Positions 45,400 to 57,350 of a stretch of DNA of 64,000 bases are shown here, in pieces. Position numbers and translations under genes: made by a program. Origin of the DNA: Voacanga thouarsii (taxonomy: Eukaryota; Streptophyta; Magnoliopsida; Gentianales; Apocynaceae); assembly GCA_026120185.1 (NCBI GenBank), contig JANUWF010001937.1, positions 2,046,001 to 2,110,000 on the forward strand, given 5' to 3'. Each line of letters begins with the position of its first letter. Position 1 is the first letter of the stretch. The notes beneath the pieces are model-generated. The model saw nothing but the letters and a program-made list of their open reading frames with translations, was not told where the DNA came from and did no database searches.

Positions 45400-46640
45400 T
45401 GGCATTCTGATATCATTTCCTATTTGCAGAAACCTAATGGTCATGTGTCACGGCAGGTAAAATGTAAGGCACTGAACTTTGTGCTGATCGAAAATGATTT
45501 ATTCAAAAGAAGCCATTCAGGAGTTCTATTAAAATGTTTGTCAAAGCAAGAAGCCTCACAGGCGTTAGCCGAGATGCATGAAGGCCTATGCGGTGCTCAT
45601 TTGGCAGACCCAAAGCTAAAATGAACACTGCAATGTTATGGATTTTATTGGCCTTCTATGACCATAGACTAGTAGCCTATGCAGCTAGATGCGAGGCATG
45701 TCAGAAGCATGGTCCTTTAATTCATGCGCCTTCCACGGAACAACATCCTATTATCAAGCCATAGCCGTTCAGGGGTTGGTCTTTAGATGTTATCGGCAAG
45801 ATTCACCTGCCATTGACTAAAGGGCACACCTTTACCTTAGTGGCAATAGATTATTTCACCAAGTGAGGTAGAGGCACAAGCCCTAACCAAGGAAACCCAG
45901 TCTGCAGTTATCGCCTTCCTTCAGCAGAGTATTCTATTCCGATTCTGTATGCCTAAAACAATAACGGCCGACCAAGGAACTATGTTCACGGGAGATAAGG
46001 TACATAACTTTTTAACACAATTTAAAGCTAAACTATTACATTCATCTCCATATTATGCACAGACCAACGGTTAAGTTGAAGCTACAAACAAGACCTTGAT
46101 TAGCATGATCCATAAGTCATTAGAGGATAATCCCAGAAGGTGGCATGAAACAGTTCAAGAGGTTCTGTGGGCTTATCGGAATGCTTTCAAAACTGCTACA
46201 GGTTTCATGCCATTTAGGCTAATATATGGATAATATATGATATTACCCGCTGAGTTATTATTGCGATCAGCTCGAGTAGCTTACCAACATTGTTTGTTAG
46301 TTGAGGACTACAAGCTGGCTTGGGCTATGAGTTTTGATCAAGCCTTAGAGGACCGATGAGTAACATTAGAAAATATTAGAAGGTACAAGAAGAAGGTAGC
46401 AAGAGCCTATAATCAGAAAGTACGGGGGAGGAGCTTTCAGGAAGGAGATATGGTTTGGAAAACCATACTACTAGTTGCACCAAAAGACCCACGCTATGGT
46501 AAGTGGTCCGCTTTCTAGGAAGGACCTTTTTTTGTTGCACAGGTTTTCGATAAAGGGGCTTATCGGCTGATAACACCCCATGAAAGAAAGGTAAGTAATG
46601 CTATAAACAAAAAATATTTAAAAAAGTTCTATCCTAAATT
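45400..46640 (+). pseudogene. Tat integrase, broken
   Basis: Zinc-binding region (EMHEGLCGAHLADPKLK; CEACQKHGPLIHAP) at about 45570-45730, core with GWSLDVIGKIHLPL and the first Asp near 45787, the second Asp in TADQGTMFTGDK near 45970, and the Glu region (VEATNKTLISMIHKSLEDNP) near 46076-46135, then WAYRNAFKTATGFMPFRLIY. The C-terminal domain (GDMVWKTILLVAPKDPRYGK) ends near 46600. At least five stops are present. Confidence 0.88.
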
Positions 46641-46819
46641 TTGGGAGGGAACCATGGTAGGAGAAGAGTAAGAAAAAGAAAAGAGTGAGAAGAAAAAAAT
46701 AATAATAGAAGGAAAAGAGAGAAAATAATTTGCATTCATAAAAATAGTTGATCACAAAAGAGCCGGTTAGATGACTATTACACTTGAGATTAAGCTGGAA
46801 AAAAAAAAAAAAGAACAAG

Positions 46820-49560
46820 TCAATTCTCCTTAGACGAAATGTGAGGCGTCTCGATCGGCTGAGCGAACAAAATTATGACAATCCGATTTAGATCTTCCTC
46901 AGGTAGAGTGGTCACCGGTGGGATTCCCTTCTCCTCTTTCATTTGGCTTGTCATTTCTTCTTGGGTCATTTCTGGCTTGATAGCCATTTCTTCCGTTGGA
47001 GATGGATGAGCTTTAACATCTCCAGTATGAGTACCTGAAGGACTAGCCTCATTGGGATGATGGAAAATGATGGTTAGGTAGGATTGAAAATTATCCCATG
47101 AAGATTGCATGCCGACCAGCAGTTTGTCTGAATGCTGTAGCTCCATTTAAAGCAGTTCTTCCTCTGCCTCCAGCATGAGCCATTTATCCCATAATTTAGC
47201 TGCTGACTCTTCTGCAGAAGAGGGTGTTTGTTGACAGACGCCTTCGGCCTCATGTTTTTCCTCCAGTGCCCACCTCTCGGAATCTAACTCCGTTTGGAGT
47301 TCTTGTAATTACTTTTCAAGTCCTTTGATTTTTTCAACTCCCTCTGAAATTTCAGCTCGAAAGACACTTAGGTAGGCAGAGGCTTACTAGCGATGCGACT
47401 GCAGAAAAGCTTCCTACTCTCAAAGCACCTCTAAAGCCTTAAGCAAACAAGAAGCTTCATCCCTCCTGTTTTGGGTATCTGAGAAGAAGTACTGAGTGAA
47501 CCTCATTGCCCCTGGTAATCAGCCAATAGACGTTTCAATTCAATAGGAATATTAGAATCGGCTAATTGCACAAGCAATAGGAGGGCTCGACTGATTCCAT
47601 CCTAGAAAGGTTGGCTAGTCGATAGGTTGGCCTTAATTAGGCTTCGCAGAAGCTCTAGCACAGCGGCCTTAGATATTATTGGCTGAGAAAGGACAGGTTG
47701 CTTTAGAAGCTCTATTAGAGAAGGCTCAAATACCATTTTTACGGGAGAAAAAGCAGGTTTGCCAACCACCGCCTTTTCTAAGAAAGGCATCTCGACCGTT
47801 GAAGGAACAACTGATGAAGGTGAAGCAGCCGAAGTTCCTTTCTCAGTTTTTGTTATTTTTTTAGGTGACAAGGGGGCATGGCTTTCGTCAACTCTAAGGA
47901 AGAATCAGAAATAACTAACTGGCTGGGTTTTTATTTCTACAAAGGAAGGGAATAAAGAGTTAGCCTTTGAGTCGAAAATTAAAGAATATAGGGAAAAATT
48001 TTAACACAGGAAATCCAAACCTTGGTGATTGTTAGGGTATGGGTGGGTTGCTGCCTTTTTGACTGCCTAAGTAGAGGGAGGATTATTTTTTCTTCTTTTT
48101 CTTTCTCATCAGTAGGTGGAAGAGTGCGAGCTTTCTTCACTGGTGGCGTCTGGAATAACGACGCAGTAATCGAACTAGCAGATATCTTACTTTGCTTACT
48201 TTTCTTTGGTGCTAATGCTTCCACCACAGCCGATACTGACCTAACTAGCCTAAGCAGCCGCTAAGAAGAGTATCTCACTTATCAGTCACCACCATAAGTT
48301 GAAGTTGGGTGTGGCCTCCCTGATGACCTAAAAGTGATGATACTCTAAAGAACGGAGAATGATTAGGGACCTATTGGCTAAAGTGTGCATATATTTAGCC
48401 GATAGGATATGCATGATAGTGTAGGATGATATATAACCAGGATCAGTAGGGATGTCCTGAATTAACCCAAATTGCCAAGAGAAGCAATGGGAATTGTACC
48501 GTTCACAGGAAGATTTGGCACTTCGTGCGCCTAGTTTGGCCTCCCATAAGGAGCTCCCTAGGACACAACATTTTGGCCCAGATGGTTTGTTGCGAACCCT
48601 TTGATGTGTCGACAAGATTCGTCAACCAGAGAGGGCTAGTTTCCCGAGCAAAGTAGGGAAAGAATTGAGGTATGTTTTGTAGGCGGTTCTGAGGAAGATA
48701 GTACATCATGGCACCGGCAAAAGGTCTGTTCAAAGGGTTCTCAATAGCCAATCGCCAGTGGCTTGGTTGGAAGAGTCCGCAGAATCCCCAGAGAAGTTGT
48801 TAACACCAAATTAGGGGACATATTGATAAAGTCATAGTTGTATAACCCAGAGAGGATCGCTAAGATTAGTTGGGTCACTCCCAGCCGATAAGGCTGAAGT
48901 CATTTGGTTCATTAGCCGATAAACTAAGTCTAGTACCAAGGAAGCTAGGTCACAATGCCTTTTCTTCCTCAGCATAGCCGATATATAGTATTGGTATTCG
49001 TTGCTTATCCTTACCAAATGGGAGCATAGAAAGCAAGCCTGCTCTTACTCTGATGGAACACCGCCTACACCTCTCTGGCAGCCATGAAATTACCGTAAGA
49101 GGCAGTGGTTTTATCCAGGTAGGCCTAGACGGCAGGCATACTCTCATTATCATGGAGGTTAGGAATTTTATCTTCATCGCATCGGAAGCCTAGGATGGTG
49201 CAGATGTCCAATATAGTCAGGGAAACATCTTGTGGGGGAATATAAAGCCACTGATTGCCAAAGACCAGAACATCAGAACAGTAGCAAAAAGGTTGCGGTA
49301 AAAAACCATGTTAAAATCAGACATTATAATGGCATCTCGGATGCCCCACTGATCCCAAAGGGTGCCAAAAGTAACGTGACAGTGATCATGACACTCTCTA
49401 TAATTCTTTAGGGGACACGGCCAATGGTGGAAGGAAAATGGCAGACCGACCATAGAAAAATTATTCTGGTTCAATGGGAGGACAAAGCGCTCCGGATAGG
49501 AAAACTGTAAATGAACAATGGTGATCTCCATTGGCAGTAGTTGAGGACTTAAGGCGGCAC
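46820..49560 (-). pseudogene. Antisense ORF region of the Tat element (plant-mobile-domain-like), broken
   Basis: Lies between integrase and the 3' LTR on the strand opposite to gag-pol. From 49531 down it reads FVLPLNQNNFSMVGLPFSFH, FGTLWDQWGIRDAIIMSDFN, FWSLAISGFIF, TILDICTILGFRCDEDKIPN, then DPLWVIQLWLYQYVP and NRLQNIPQFFPYFARETSPL. This order resembles the aminotransferase-like plant mobile domain found in host MAIL-type proteins and in some transposons. The C-terminal part (48227-46820) is Lys/Pro/Ser/Glu-rich (PKKSKQSKISASS, PPVKKARTLPP) and could include nuclear localisation signals. Antisense extra ORFs at this place are known from Tat-lineage elements; their role is unknown. Many frameshifts. 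Confidence 0.6.
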
Positions 49561-49914
49561 AGGTTAGCCTCGGTTTGAATCAAAGCTAGAGGGAGTGATT
49601 AATTAGAGCGGCTATCAATGATTTAGAAATCATTGATAGAAGAAGTGTAGGAAATAGTGTCGAATTTCACAAGAAGGATAGAAGTCTGATAGAGATAGAG
49701 TTTTCTCAAAAGAAGGATTTCGTCGGTAAAGGAGAATGAGGATCACGACTATTTAAAATAAAATTCAAAGACTAGCCGCTCATGGGCTTCAAATTCGAGG
49801 AATCGAAAACCTTCTGCAATAATGGGGATGTTCCAACTTTGTTAGGAAAAGAACGGCTATGAATTAAAAGAGGTACAATTCCCGTCACTTTACTTGTTCG
49901 CGCCATCAAAGCAA

Positions 49915-49933
49915 CGAGGCTCGAGGGGGCATA
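49915..49933 (+). other. Tat polypurine tract
   Basis: GAGGCTCGAGGGGGCATA stands directly before the 3' LTR start TGTTGATG, the expected plus-strand priming site. Confidence 0.8.
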
Positions 49934-50623
49934 TGTTGATGTCAATTTTAATCGATCCGTTGCAACTTCAACTTTGAGCCAAAGCCATAGGAATTTTGCT
50001 AAGCCGATGATGACATCAAGAATTCTCTAGCCGATGTACCCGGTCAACATCGGAACCAGGAACTGATGAGTTGCCACCCTCATATCTCAGCACGATCGGT
50101 AAAGCACTACTATTCCTAGTCACTAAGGATGTGCCATAAAGCGTGATTTTCTCCACGTATAGATAGTTGGTTACAACGTCATATCAAGCATAAAATGGGC
50201 AAGACTTCCTAGAACGAAGGACGCACCAAAACACATCTATAAGACTACCAATTTTCAGTTTTCAATTCCCATTTATTCTGCATTTTCTTTATCCTTATCT
50301 TTATTTTATAGCTTTGTTTAGTTTTTCAGTAGTTTCCATTATTCTTTTATTATTAGCTTTCCACTTTCATTTTACTTTAATTTCAAATTTCAGTACTTTT
50401 GTATTCCTTTTTATCAAGATCAATCAAAATATATTGATTTCAGTCCTTGTTGACCTCCGCATGCAACATTCCTACTTTTTGGGACCATTTCTATAGTAAG
50501 TTCAAGGAACCCACGTCTCTTAAAAGGTCTGACTCGTACATTCATCCTTCCATCGGACTGTTTATGTTCATTGGAAGAGTAGCCGATCGCTAGTTTCATC
50601 GGCTCCCCTTTCGTAAGGTAACA
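49934..50623 (+). repeat. Tat 3' LTR, 690 bp
   Basis: TGTTGATGTC...AAGGTAACA, the partner of the LTR at 30103-30791. It is followed by CCGGT, the near copy of the TCGGT preceding the 5' LTR. Confidence 0.92.
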
Positions 50624-52175
50624 CCGGTGTTAATCATTTACCCAGAAGCCCTCTCATATAATGATATGAACTTTAGAATACTCATAAGATTAATTCCTCG
50701 TTACCCCAGTAGTGAAGATCATAGTGTCATGTGCAAAAAAAAAAAAAAAAAAAAAAAGAGATATTAAGGTACACCTAGCGGGTAAAGAGAAAGAAGTAAT
50801 CCTACTCGAAAAAATGTAGAAGTTTAAGCGTCTTGATAATATCTCTTAGTATAGAAAAAAAAAGATATGGAGATAAAGGTCCTTGCATGGATTTAAAAAA
50901 AACCAAAAAAGACCATTCAATAATACAGTGAACCAGCTTTTAGAAACAACATTTTTTATCAAACGAAGAGTGTGAGGACTAAAACAAAATTTTTTCTTGA
51001 TCAGAAGCAAGGATGACCATGAAACTGAAACAAAAGCCTTAGATGTGTTAAGTTTCAGAATTAAATTACCACCACGTACCTTCTAATCAATTGAGTGAGT
51101 TAACTCCTAGTCCAATAGAATATTATCAATAATACTTCAACCCTTAATAAAACCAGTTTAATTAGGAGATATTATCTTCGCCAGCAGAGGATACAATCTT
51201 TTTGCAAGAACCTTTTTCATAATTTTGTCACAAAAATTACAAAGACTACAGGGTCTAAAATCTGCAAAAGAACCGAAGTTAGGTTTTTTAGGTATCAATA
51301 CCAAAACTATACTTATAAAGAACTTAGGCAATGGAACTCTAGAAAAGAAATCCCTTACAGTTGAGACCACCATCTTATCAACGATACTCCAAAAATGCAC
51401 AAAGAATAGACCAATAAAGACATCTAGCCCTGGAGCGCTACTCTTATCAAAGGAAAACACTACTGCCTTGACCTTCTCATAGCTAGGTAATGCTGATAAA
51501 ACCCTATTATCCTCATGGGAGATCAATGAAAGAAGGAACTTATTAGGCCCATTTTCTTGATCATTTGCAAGAGGGGAATTAGGTGCAAGCAAATCTTTGA
51601 AAAACTCCTTAGCTATTATTCTCATAGCACTTTGATCCGAGACAATGTGACTAGCACTGTCCTGAATCTGAGAAACCCAAATTTGCTTGCACTTAGCTTA
51701 GCAGTTGAAGTGGAAAATTTTGGTGTTTTCATCACCATCATTCAATTGCTTTACCTGCGCTTTGTCCCTCCAATAAAAGCCCTTGTCCTTAAGATAAAGT
51801 AAATATAGCCTTTGCTTCATAGAACTCAACCTTGTGGTGTTAGCCTCTTCATAAACCAACTCAAATTTGGAAGCTTCATTCTCCTAGAAATCCAAAAAGG
51901 AAAATAAATTAGCAAAAATAGTAGAGCTTTAAGTTTTGAAGAAAGACTTGACCTTTCGCAGTATAACCTGAAGGATCTACATCCTATCTCCTTAATCATT
52001 TTGGTCCTAGGCTTCCTTAATGACTCCCAAAAAATCATCATGAAGAGTGTCGCACTTGTATTCAACTTATTTCTTTTCACACATTCCATGGTAGTTATGT
52101 TTGCTGAGGATTCTTCTTCTATGAACATCAATCTTGTTACCATGCATATTATCCACAAGTGAAATTAATCAGATT
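50624..52175 (-). pseudogene. LINE B RT, 5' segment
   Basis: Read from 52175 down: the region before RT (ASKFELVYEEA; LNDGDENTKIFHF), then KEFFKDLLAPNSPL, SFDKSSAPGLDVFIGLFFVH, FISIVLVLIPKKPN, DFRPCSLCNFCDKIMKKVLA, the RT fingers and palm. The catalytic motif is FAHDT (near 50728), where the usual FADDT has lost its first Asp. A 23-bp A run (T run on this strand) at 50735-50757 has expanded just before it. The sequence is cut at 50624 by the Tat element and continues at 30102. Confidence 0.88.
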
Positions 52176-53040
52176 TCTCACCCTTTTAAGTTTGCATTAA
52201 TAGGATAGGATTGCCTTCATTGGATAATATCAGAAAGGAATTCCTGATCATTAATATGAAGGGAGATGTCCAGATTGGAGTTTTTGATTACAGACATATT
52301 CTTATTTGCCATATTCTATAGGAAGATTACATCAGGCTTTGGCTCAAACAACATTGGTATATATTTGGATTATTACTAATAATCCATAAATAGACTCCTA
52401 GTTTTCTCCTATCTAAAGATCCATCATTGGTTCTAATTTGGATATCCCTTGAGAATCTCCATATTCAATTATTCTCAAAAAGTACTTTTTTTTAAAATAG
52501 TATTGGCTATTGGAAATCCCTTAAAGATTGATAACGCCACAACTTATTTGACTCGCCCAAGTATGGCTAGGATCTGTGTTGAAATAGATATGCTCAAGGC
52601 TCAACATATTTAAATTTGGTAAAGATCAGAGAAAGATAGATTCTACTAGTATATTTAGTATGAAAATCATCCTCTTTTTTAATCCAAATCATCACAGGAT
52701 TGGTCATGACTACACTAAGCTAGATTTTGCGGTGGTGTCCGCTAAAAGAGCCGAGAAGACTAAAAGAGCACTACTGCCAAGGAAACTAAGAAGACTAAAT
52801 AATGTTGTACTCCTAAGAAGCACGATTTGATGGTTCTAGCTGCTATAGCTTGACTAATGACACCAATTACGTTAGCTCTGCATGCACCAATATCAATTGC
52901 TCCAGTAGTTCTTCCAGAGGCAAACTCTAGTTCACCAAACTTAGGTGTGTGGGCCCTATTGGTAGTTTTTATCTTGCTAAAAGGACTCCTAATCACAGTA
53001 AAAGGATTGTGGTAGTAAATTAGAGAAAAAAATAAATAGA
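52176..53040 (+). pseudogene. LINE B ORF1 segment, inverted
   Basis: Plus-strand DUF4283-type ORF1 beginning abruptly with HPFKFALIG, then NMKGDVQIGVFDYRHILI, EDYIRLWLKQHWYIFG, LVLIWISLENLHIQLFSKS, LTRPSMARICVEIDMLKAQH. It parallels the ORF1 at 24515-24900. Orientation is opposite to the adjoining LINE B RT, head to head at about 52175. ORF1 C-terminal sequence (KRAEKTKRALLP) continues to about 52800 and then fades. Stops are frequent. Confidence 0.8.
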
Positions 53041-53114
53041 AGAAGACTTTAAAAAATACACATTTTCTTGTTAGTTTAACTGTAGAGAGCTTAAAGTGTG
53101 TTTGATCTGTGAAT

Positions 53115-54400
53115 TGTTGAACTTTTGGCATTCTCTGGGAAGGTTCTGGCTCTGGTCGAGCTAATCTTCTACTGCAGCGCATAAGATATGACCTAAGATC
53201 TCTTGAAGTATGACTCTACGTAATACTAAGCGGTGAAAGCCTAGGATTGGGATCAATAGCCTTCTTCTTAACTCACTATTACAAAATAGAATTAAGACTA
53301 ACTTTCTCTTGAATTTCTATTAACTAGAAATCAAGAAAACACTACTTACACTAGAAAGCTTGAAGCTTTCTTATGGTAGAGAGAGAGAGAGAGACGAAAC
53401 AAAGGAGAAGGAGGCCACCAAAGAAGAAGAACTGAGGGCTTTGGGATTTTTTGACATCAAAGAAACAATATTTGCTTAAAAATCGTAGTAGTCCGACCTT
53501 TTCTTGACCGGCTAGCCCTAGGTGGGCAAGGGCTTACTCTTTTAGGCTCTAGTCTATGTTCTTGGTTCAGATTTTAATTATTTATTTTATCCTAGACCAG
53601 GCCAAGCTCAAAATAAATAATTAAATATCCAAATGTATAAGGTCTTTATCCTAAGCCTTTTTTTTTGGTTTAGGCTTAAGCTAACTTTAGTTTTCCAATT
53701 TTGGCTTTAACCTTGAATAATTAATTAACTCGTAAACCAATATTTTAATTATTCTCTCGTTGGGCCTTTCATTTTATTTCAATCTAATAATAAATTAGGA
53801 TATTTCCTAATATCATTATGAGAAAATATTGATATCAAGGATAATGATACGCTTAGCAATATCTTCGACCTATAGGTGTTTTGACTAAAATTCTACTCTA
53901 TATAACACCCATTATTGAGATCAGAGAAATGTACTAACACTTCTCTCAATGATATCTACTATCTTTAGATATCTTGTCCAATAACCCATGACTTCAACTA
54001 TATACTCGCTTATTTCTAGGAGCTATCCAAAAGTATACAATACTAAGTCATATTCCCAAGGCCCTAGATTATGTAGATTAACCTGGCAATCAAAAGGGTT
54101 GATTTCTCCATTTAAGAGCATAGAAAGTATTTTGTATGAGTCCATCTTAACTAACTAGTCACACATACCAAACATACAAGTAAATTAATCCTATGATAGA
54201 ATTTCACCTATAACATATCAAAGTACGTGCATCCAATTTTGCCAGACCTCCAACCCACACTTAAGTCATAGGGTATAAGTCTATAATATAGTAGTAGTAG
54301 TCTATGTTTCTCTTATTTTAGTACTTTTAGAAACCACTACTACAGGTGAAATTCTATATATTCTAAATATACTTATACCATGAAGTGAGAGGACTATTCA
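53115..54400 (-). repeat. Copia LTR, 3' portion (split LTR)
   Basis: Plus-strand start TGTTGAACTTTTGG gives a CAACA terminus on the minus strand. A GCGCTGCAG-type stretch near the end (53160-53175) resembles the CTTCCGCTGCGC motif of many plant copia LTR ends. Together with 58371-58680 it makes a 1.6-kb LTR if the chromovirus between is removed. No coding. The left boundary is tentative. Confidence 0.42.
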
Positions 54401-55398
54401 TGATATGATCTTGAGTGCACTTTTTCTTGGTGTTGTGGGTGGTTTAGTTGATTATGAGTTTAGCTTTTCCCACGGGACCAAAACAGTGAATTTATTGAGA
54501 TAAAAAAGAGAAATTAAATTAACAACCTACCCTCTATCAAACTCTTGAAGAACTAAGCTTCAAAGACTCTCAAAAATAGTAGAAAGTTCTACTATAATCT
54601 CACCCCAATATTCTTCAAGCAACAAAGGCAAACAAGAACACAAAGAATAGAGAAAATAGGCACCCAAGTAATGGAATTCAAACAAACCTTAGAAGAGCAA
54701 AGCAACTAAGACCCATTGAAAGAAATCACATTGGATTATCCAAAAGATTTTATAGGCTCATTCATAAGAAGCACTAAGCCTTAAGCATAGTCTTGAACAA
54801 GATAAATAAGGAGGCTAGAGCCTCTCAAGATTCTCTCTTCAAACTTGAATAAAGTGTGTGAATTGTGTTGTTAAATCACTAAAAGTTGATTTATACTACC
54901 CTAACCCTAGCTAAGGAATCCCTAAGGTTCTAGTACAATTTAGGACCTTAATAGGTCTTTACAAAACATTTAAAATGGAGAAAAATCGGAGAAAACATAA
55001 AAAATGCGAGGCAGCCAAGCTGGAGCTGGCACCGGTTAGGGCTCTTGAGCCAGCGCCGGTTGTGCACTATGTTCATTGTGCAAGTTGAAGCCGATGCCGG
55101 TTCGGTTGCTTGGGCCAGCGCCAACTATCTACTGGAAGGTCACCTTTTAGTCAAATTTCGTCCGTCTTTGTTGCCAGCTTGAGTTCTTATTGGGGTCCTT
55201 CTTGGACAGTCATCAAAATGAACTTGGCTAGCTTTCTCAACCTTCCAACCCTCTTCCATCGTCAAGCATGATTTTATGAGCAATTGAAAATCATTTTGAA
55301 GCTTCTTGGTCCTAGATCTTGTTATCGGTCCTTGTCCTTGCATGGTCACGCCTCCCCCTCCTTGATCTTAACTTCCATGATGAAGCGGAGTCTCATCA
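54401..55398 (-). repeat. Chromovirus 3' LTR containing the pol C-terminus
   Basis: Aligns with 57351-58370. Besides non-coding sequence it contains an open frame (55349-55140) reading MTMQGQGPITRSRTKKLQND, the typical C-terminal tail of this kind of polyprotein; the other LTR has the corresponding frame at 58321-58121. A GC-rich island with AGCCGGCGCCGG-like motifs lies at 55020-55130. Confidence 0.8.
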
Positions 55399-56760
55399 TC
55401 TCCCCTTTCTTGGAAAGGATTCGTCTTCGAATCATTGCCATCATCTGCATCAAATGGAGAGAGGTCACTAATATTAAAAGTGGCGCTAACATGATACTCA
55501 CCGGGTAAATCTATCTTATAAGCGTTATTTCCAACTTTGGCGAGAACTTGAAATGGACCATCCCCCCTTGGATCTAGTTTGCTCCGTTGTTGCATGGGAA
55601 ATCTCTTCTTGTGAAGGTACACCCATACCCAATCGCCCGACTTAAATGACACCTTTTTCCTTTCTTGATTACGCTTATGGGCGATCTCTTCATTTCGTTT
55701 TGCAATGGTTGCTTTCACCTTCTCACGAAGTGCTTTAACCATTTCCGCCTTCTTAACTCTATCAAGGTTCATCCGTTCATCTATAGGCAATGGAACCAAA
55801 TCTAAATGAGTTAGAGGATTAAAACCATACACACTTTTAAAAGGCGAATAAGAAGTGGTAGAGTGAATAGCCCTATTGTAAACAAACTCAATGTGTGGCA
55901 AGAGTCCGCAAGAGTTAGGTGAGTGTTCGGTTGACCATCTCTATTTTTTCGTCCGTTTGAGGATGATAAGCTGTGGAAAACAAGAGATTAGTACCAAGTT
56001 TGTTCCATAATACTCTCCAAAAGTGGCTAAGGAATTTAGTATCCATATCTGAGACAATAGTCCTTGGGATCCCGTGCATTCTCACCACTTTTCTAAAGAA
56101 TAAATCTGCAATATAGGACACATCTTTTAGTCTTGGAACAAGCCACAAAATGAGCTATTTTAGAGAATCGATTAACAATCACAAATATGGAGTCCTTACC
56201 CCCCTTGGACCTAATCAATCCTAAGATGAAGTTCATTGAAATATCAATCCAAGGCACATTAGGTGTGGGCAAAGAAGTACATAAACCATGTGGAAGAGAT
56301 CTAGACTTAGCTCGCCTACAAATAATGCATTGAAAACAATGTTTCTCCACATCCTTTCTCATTTTTAGCCAAATGAAATATTTTTTAAGGATGCCTAAGG
56401 TCTTTGCAACATCAAAATGCCCCATTAGTTCCCCACTATGGGCCTCCTTAATTAGCAATCCCCTAATAGAACTCTTTGGCATACAAAGCCTTGCCTTCAT
56501 AAAACAAAAACCATCATGTTTATAATATTTAGCAAATGCATATTTCTCACAAGCATGGAAAATATCTCCAAACTCCTCATCATCAACATATAATTCCTTT
56601 ACAAGTTCAAAACCAAGAAGTTTAGCATCCAAAAAGTTTAGTAGTGCATACTTTCGAGATAGTGCATCTGCTACCACATTTTCCTTACCCCTCTTGTATT
56701 GAATGACATAAAGAAATGTCCCAATAAACTCCATCCACCTTGCATGCCTATTGTTTAAAC
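55366..56760 (-). pseudogene. Chromovirus RNase H end and integrase, broken
   Basis: Starts in the RNase H tail (VIQYKRGKENVVADALSRKY), then the integrase zinc finger (HFDVAKTLGILKKYF; CFQCIICRRAKSR), core ([63 protein letters not shown]) and the GPF/Y-type C-terminus (KLDPRGDGPFQVLAKVGNNA, YHVSATFNISDLSPFDADDG). The frame ends at LHHGS, about 30 bp inside the 3' LTR. Frameshifts occur near 56120 and 55905. Asn replaces the catalytic-region Asp in the usual DRFSK. Confidence 0.9.
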
Positions 56761-57350
56761 AAGTTTTTAATTAAGAATTTTTAGAAATATGGACTCAATC
56801 AACATAAGAACAAACACTAGACGCACAAAGAAACACTTCTAAATAAGAAACAAACAAGAGTTAGTAAGAACAAAGAAACAAGAACAACTAGAACTAGGAT
56901 TATGAAGAACAAGATGATCACAACTAGTAAAGTTGAGTTCAATGAGCATGGAATTCAATGATAGAGTAATATACTAAGTTCCAATATCCTAAGAAATAAA
57001 AATTAAGAAGCAAAGTTCCCAATTATAGCAAAAAACATTCTCATGGAACATTTATCAAATACTTTAGTTGCAATCCCGTCACTCAAAACCAACTAATATT
57101 TTCACTCAAATTCAAGCCCATTTTCACCACAATCATAAGATAAATTTGTTCCCAAGAAATATACTAACTTCAAGGAGCAATTTTCTCAAAGAAAAATGAA
57201 GAAATAGCAAAGATAACATGACCTTTTTGTAATATTTTTTTAAGTTACGAGTTTTCTCTTGTTTTTCTTCAACTTTGTAGAGCTCCTTTTTCTTGCTTCC
57301 AAGCTTTGATTGGAATCAAAGCTTTCCTCTCTCTAATACTTAAAACTCTT
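56761..57350 (-). other. Chromovirus internal leader remnant
   Basis: AT-rich, no coding. It should begin with the primer site next to the LTR at 57350; TATCAAAGAGTTTTAAG on the minus strand there is only loosely like a Met-tRNA site. The gag-RT deletion joins this leader to the RNase H tail near 56760. Confidence 0.5.

Larger units (their letters stand above)
30103..50623 (+). mobile_element. Tat-lineage Ty3/gypsy retrotransposon with nested insertions, 20.5 kb
   Basis: Paired LTRs (30103-30791 and 49934-50623), a primer site at 30797, a polypurine tract before 49934, and gag-protease-RT-RNase H-second RNase H-integrase in order, with an antisense ORF region before the 3' LTR. The second, archaeal-type RNase H plus antisense ORF identifies the Tat lineage (Ogre/Retand/Grande relatives). 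TCGGT (30098-30102) and CCGGT (50624-50628) flank it, a one-mismatch 5-bp duplication. Removing the nested copia LTR and Del/Tekay cluster leaves about 11.2 kb. LTRs differ at roughly one site in ten by eye, so it is old; all genes are broken. Confidence 0.92.
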
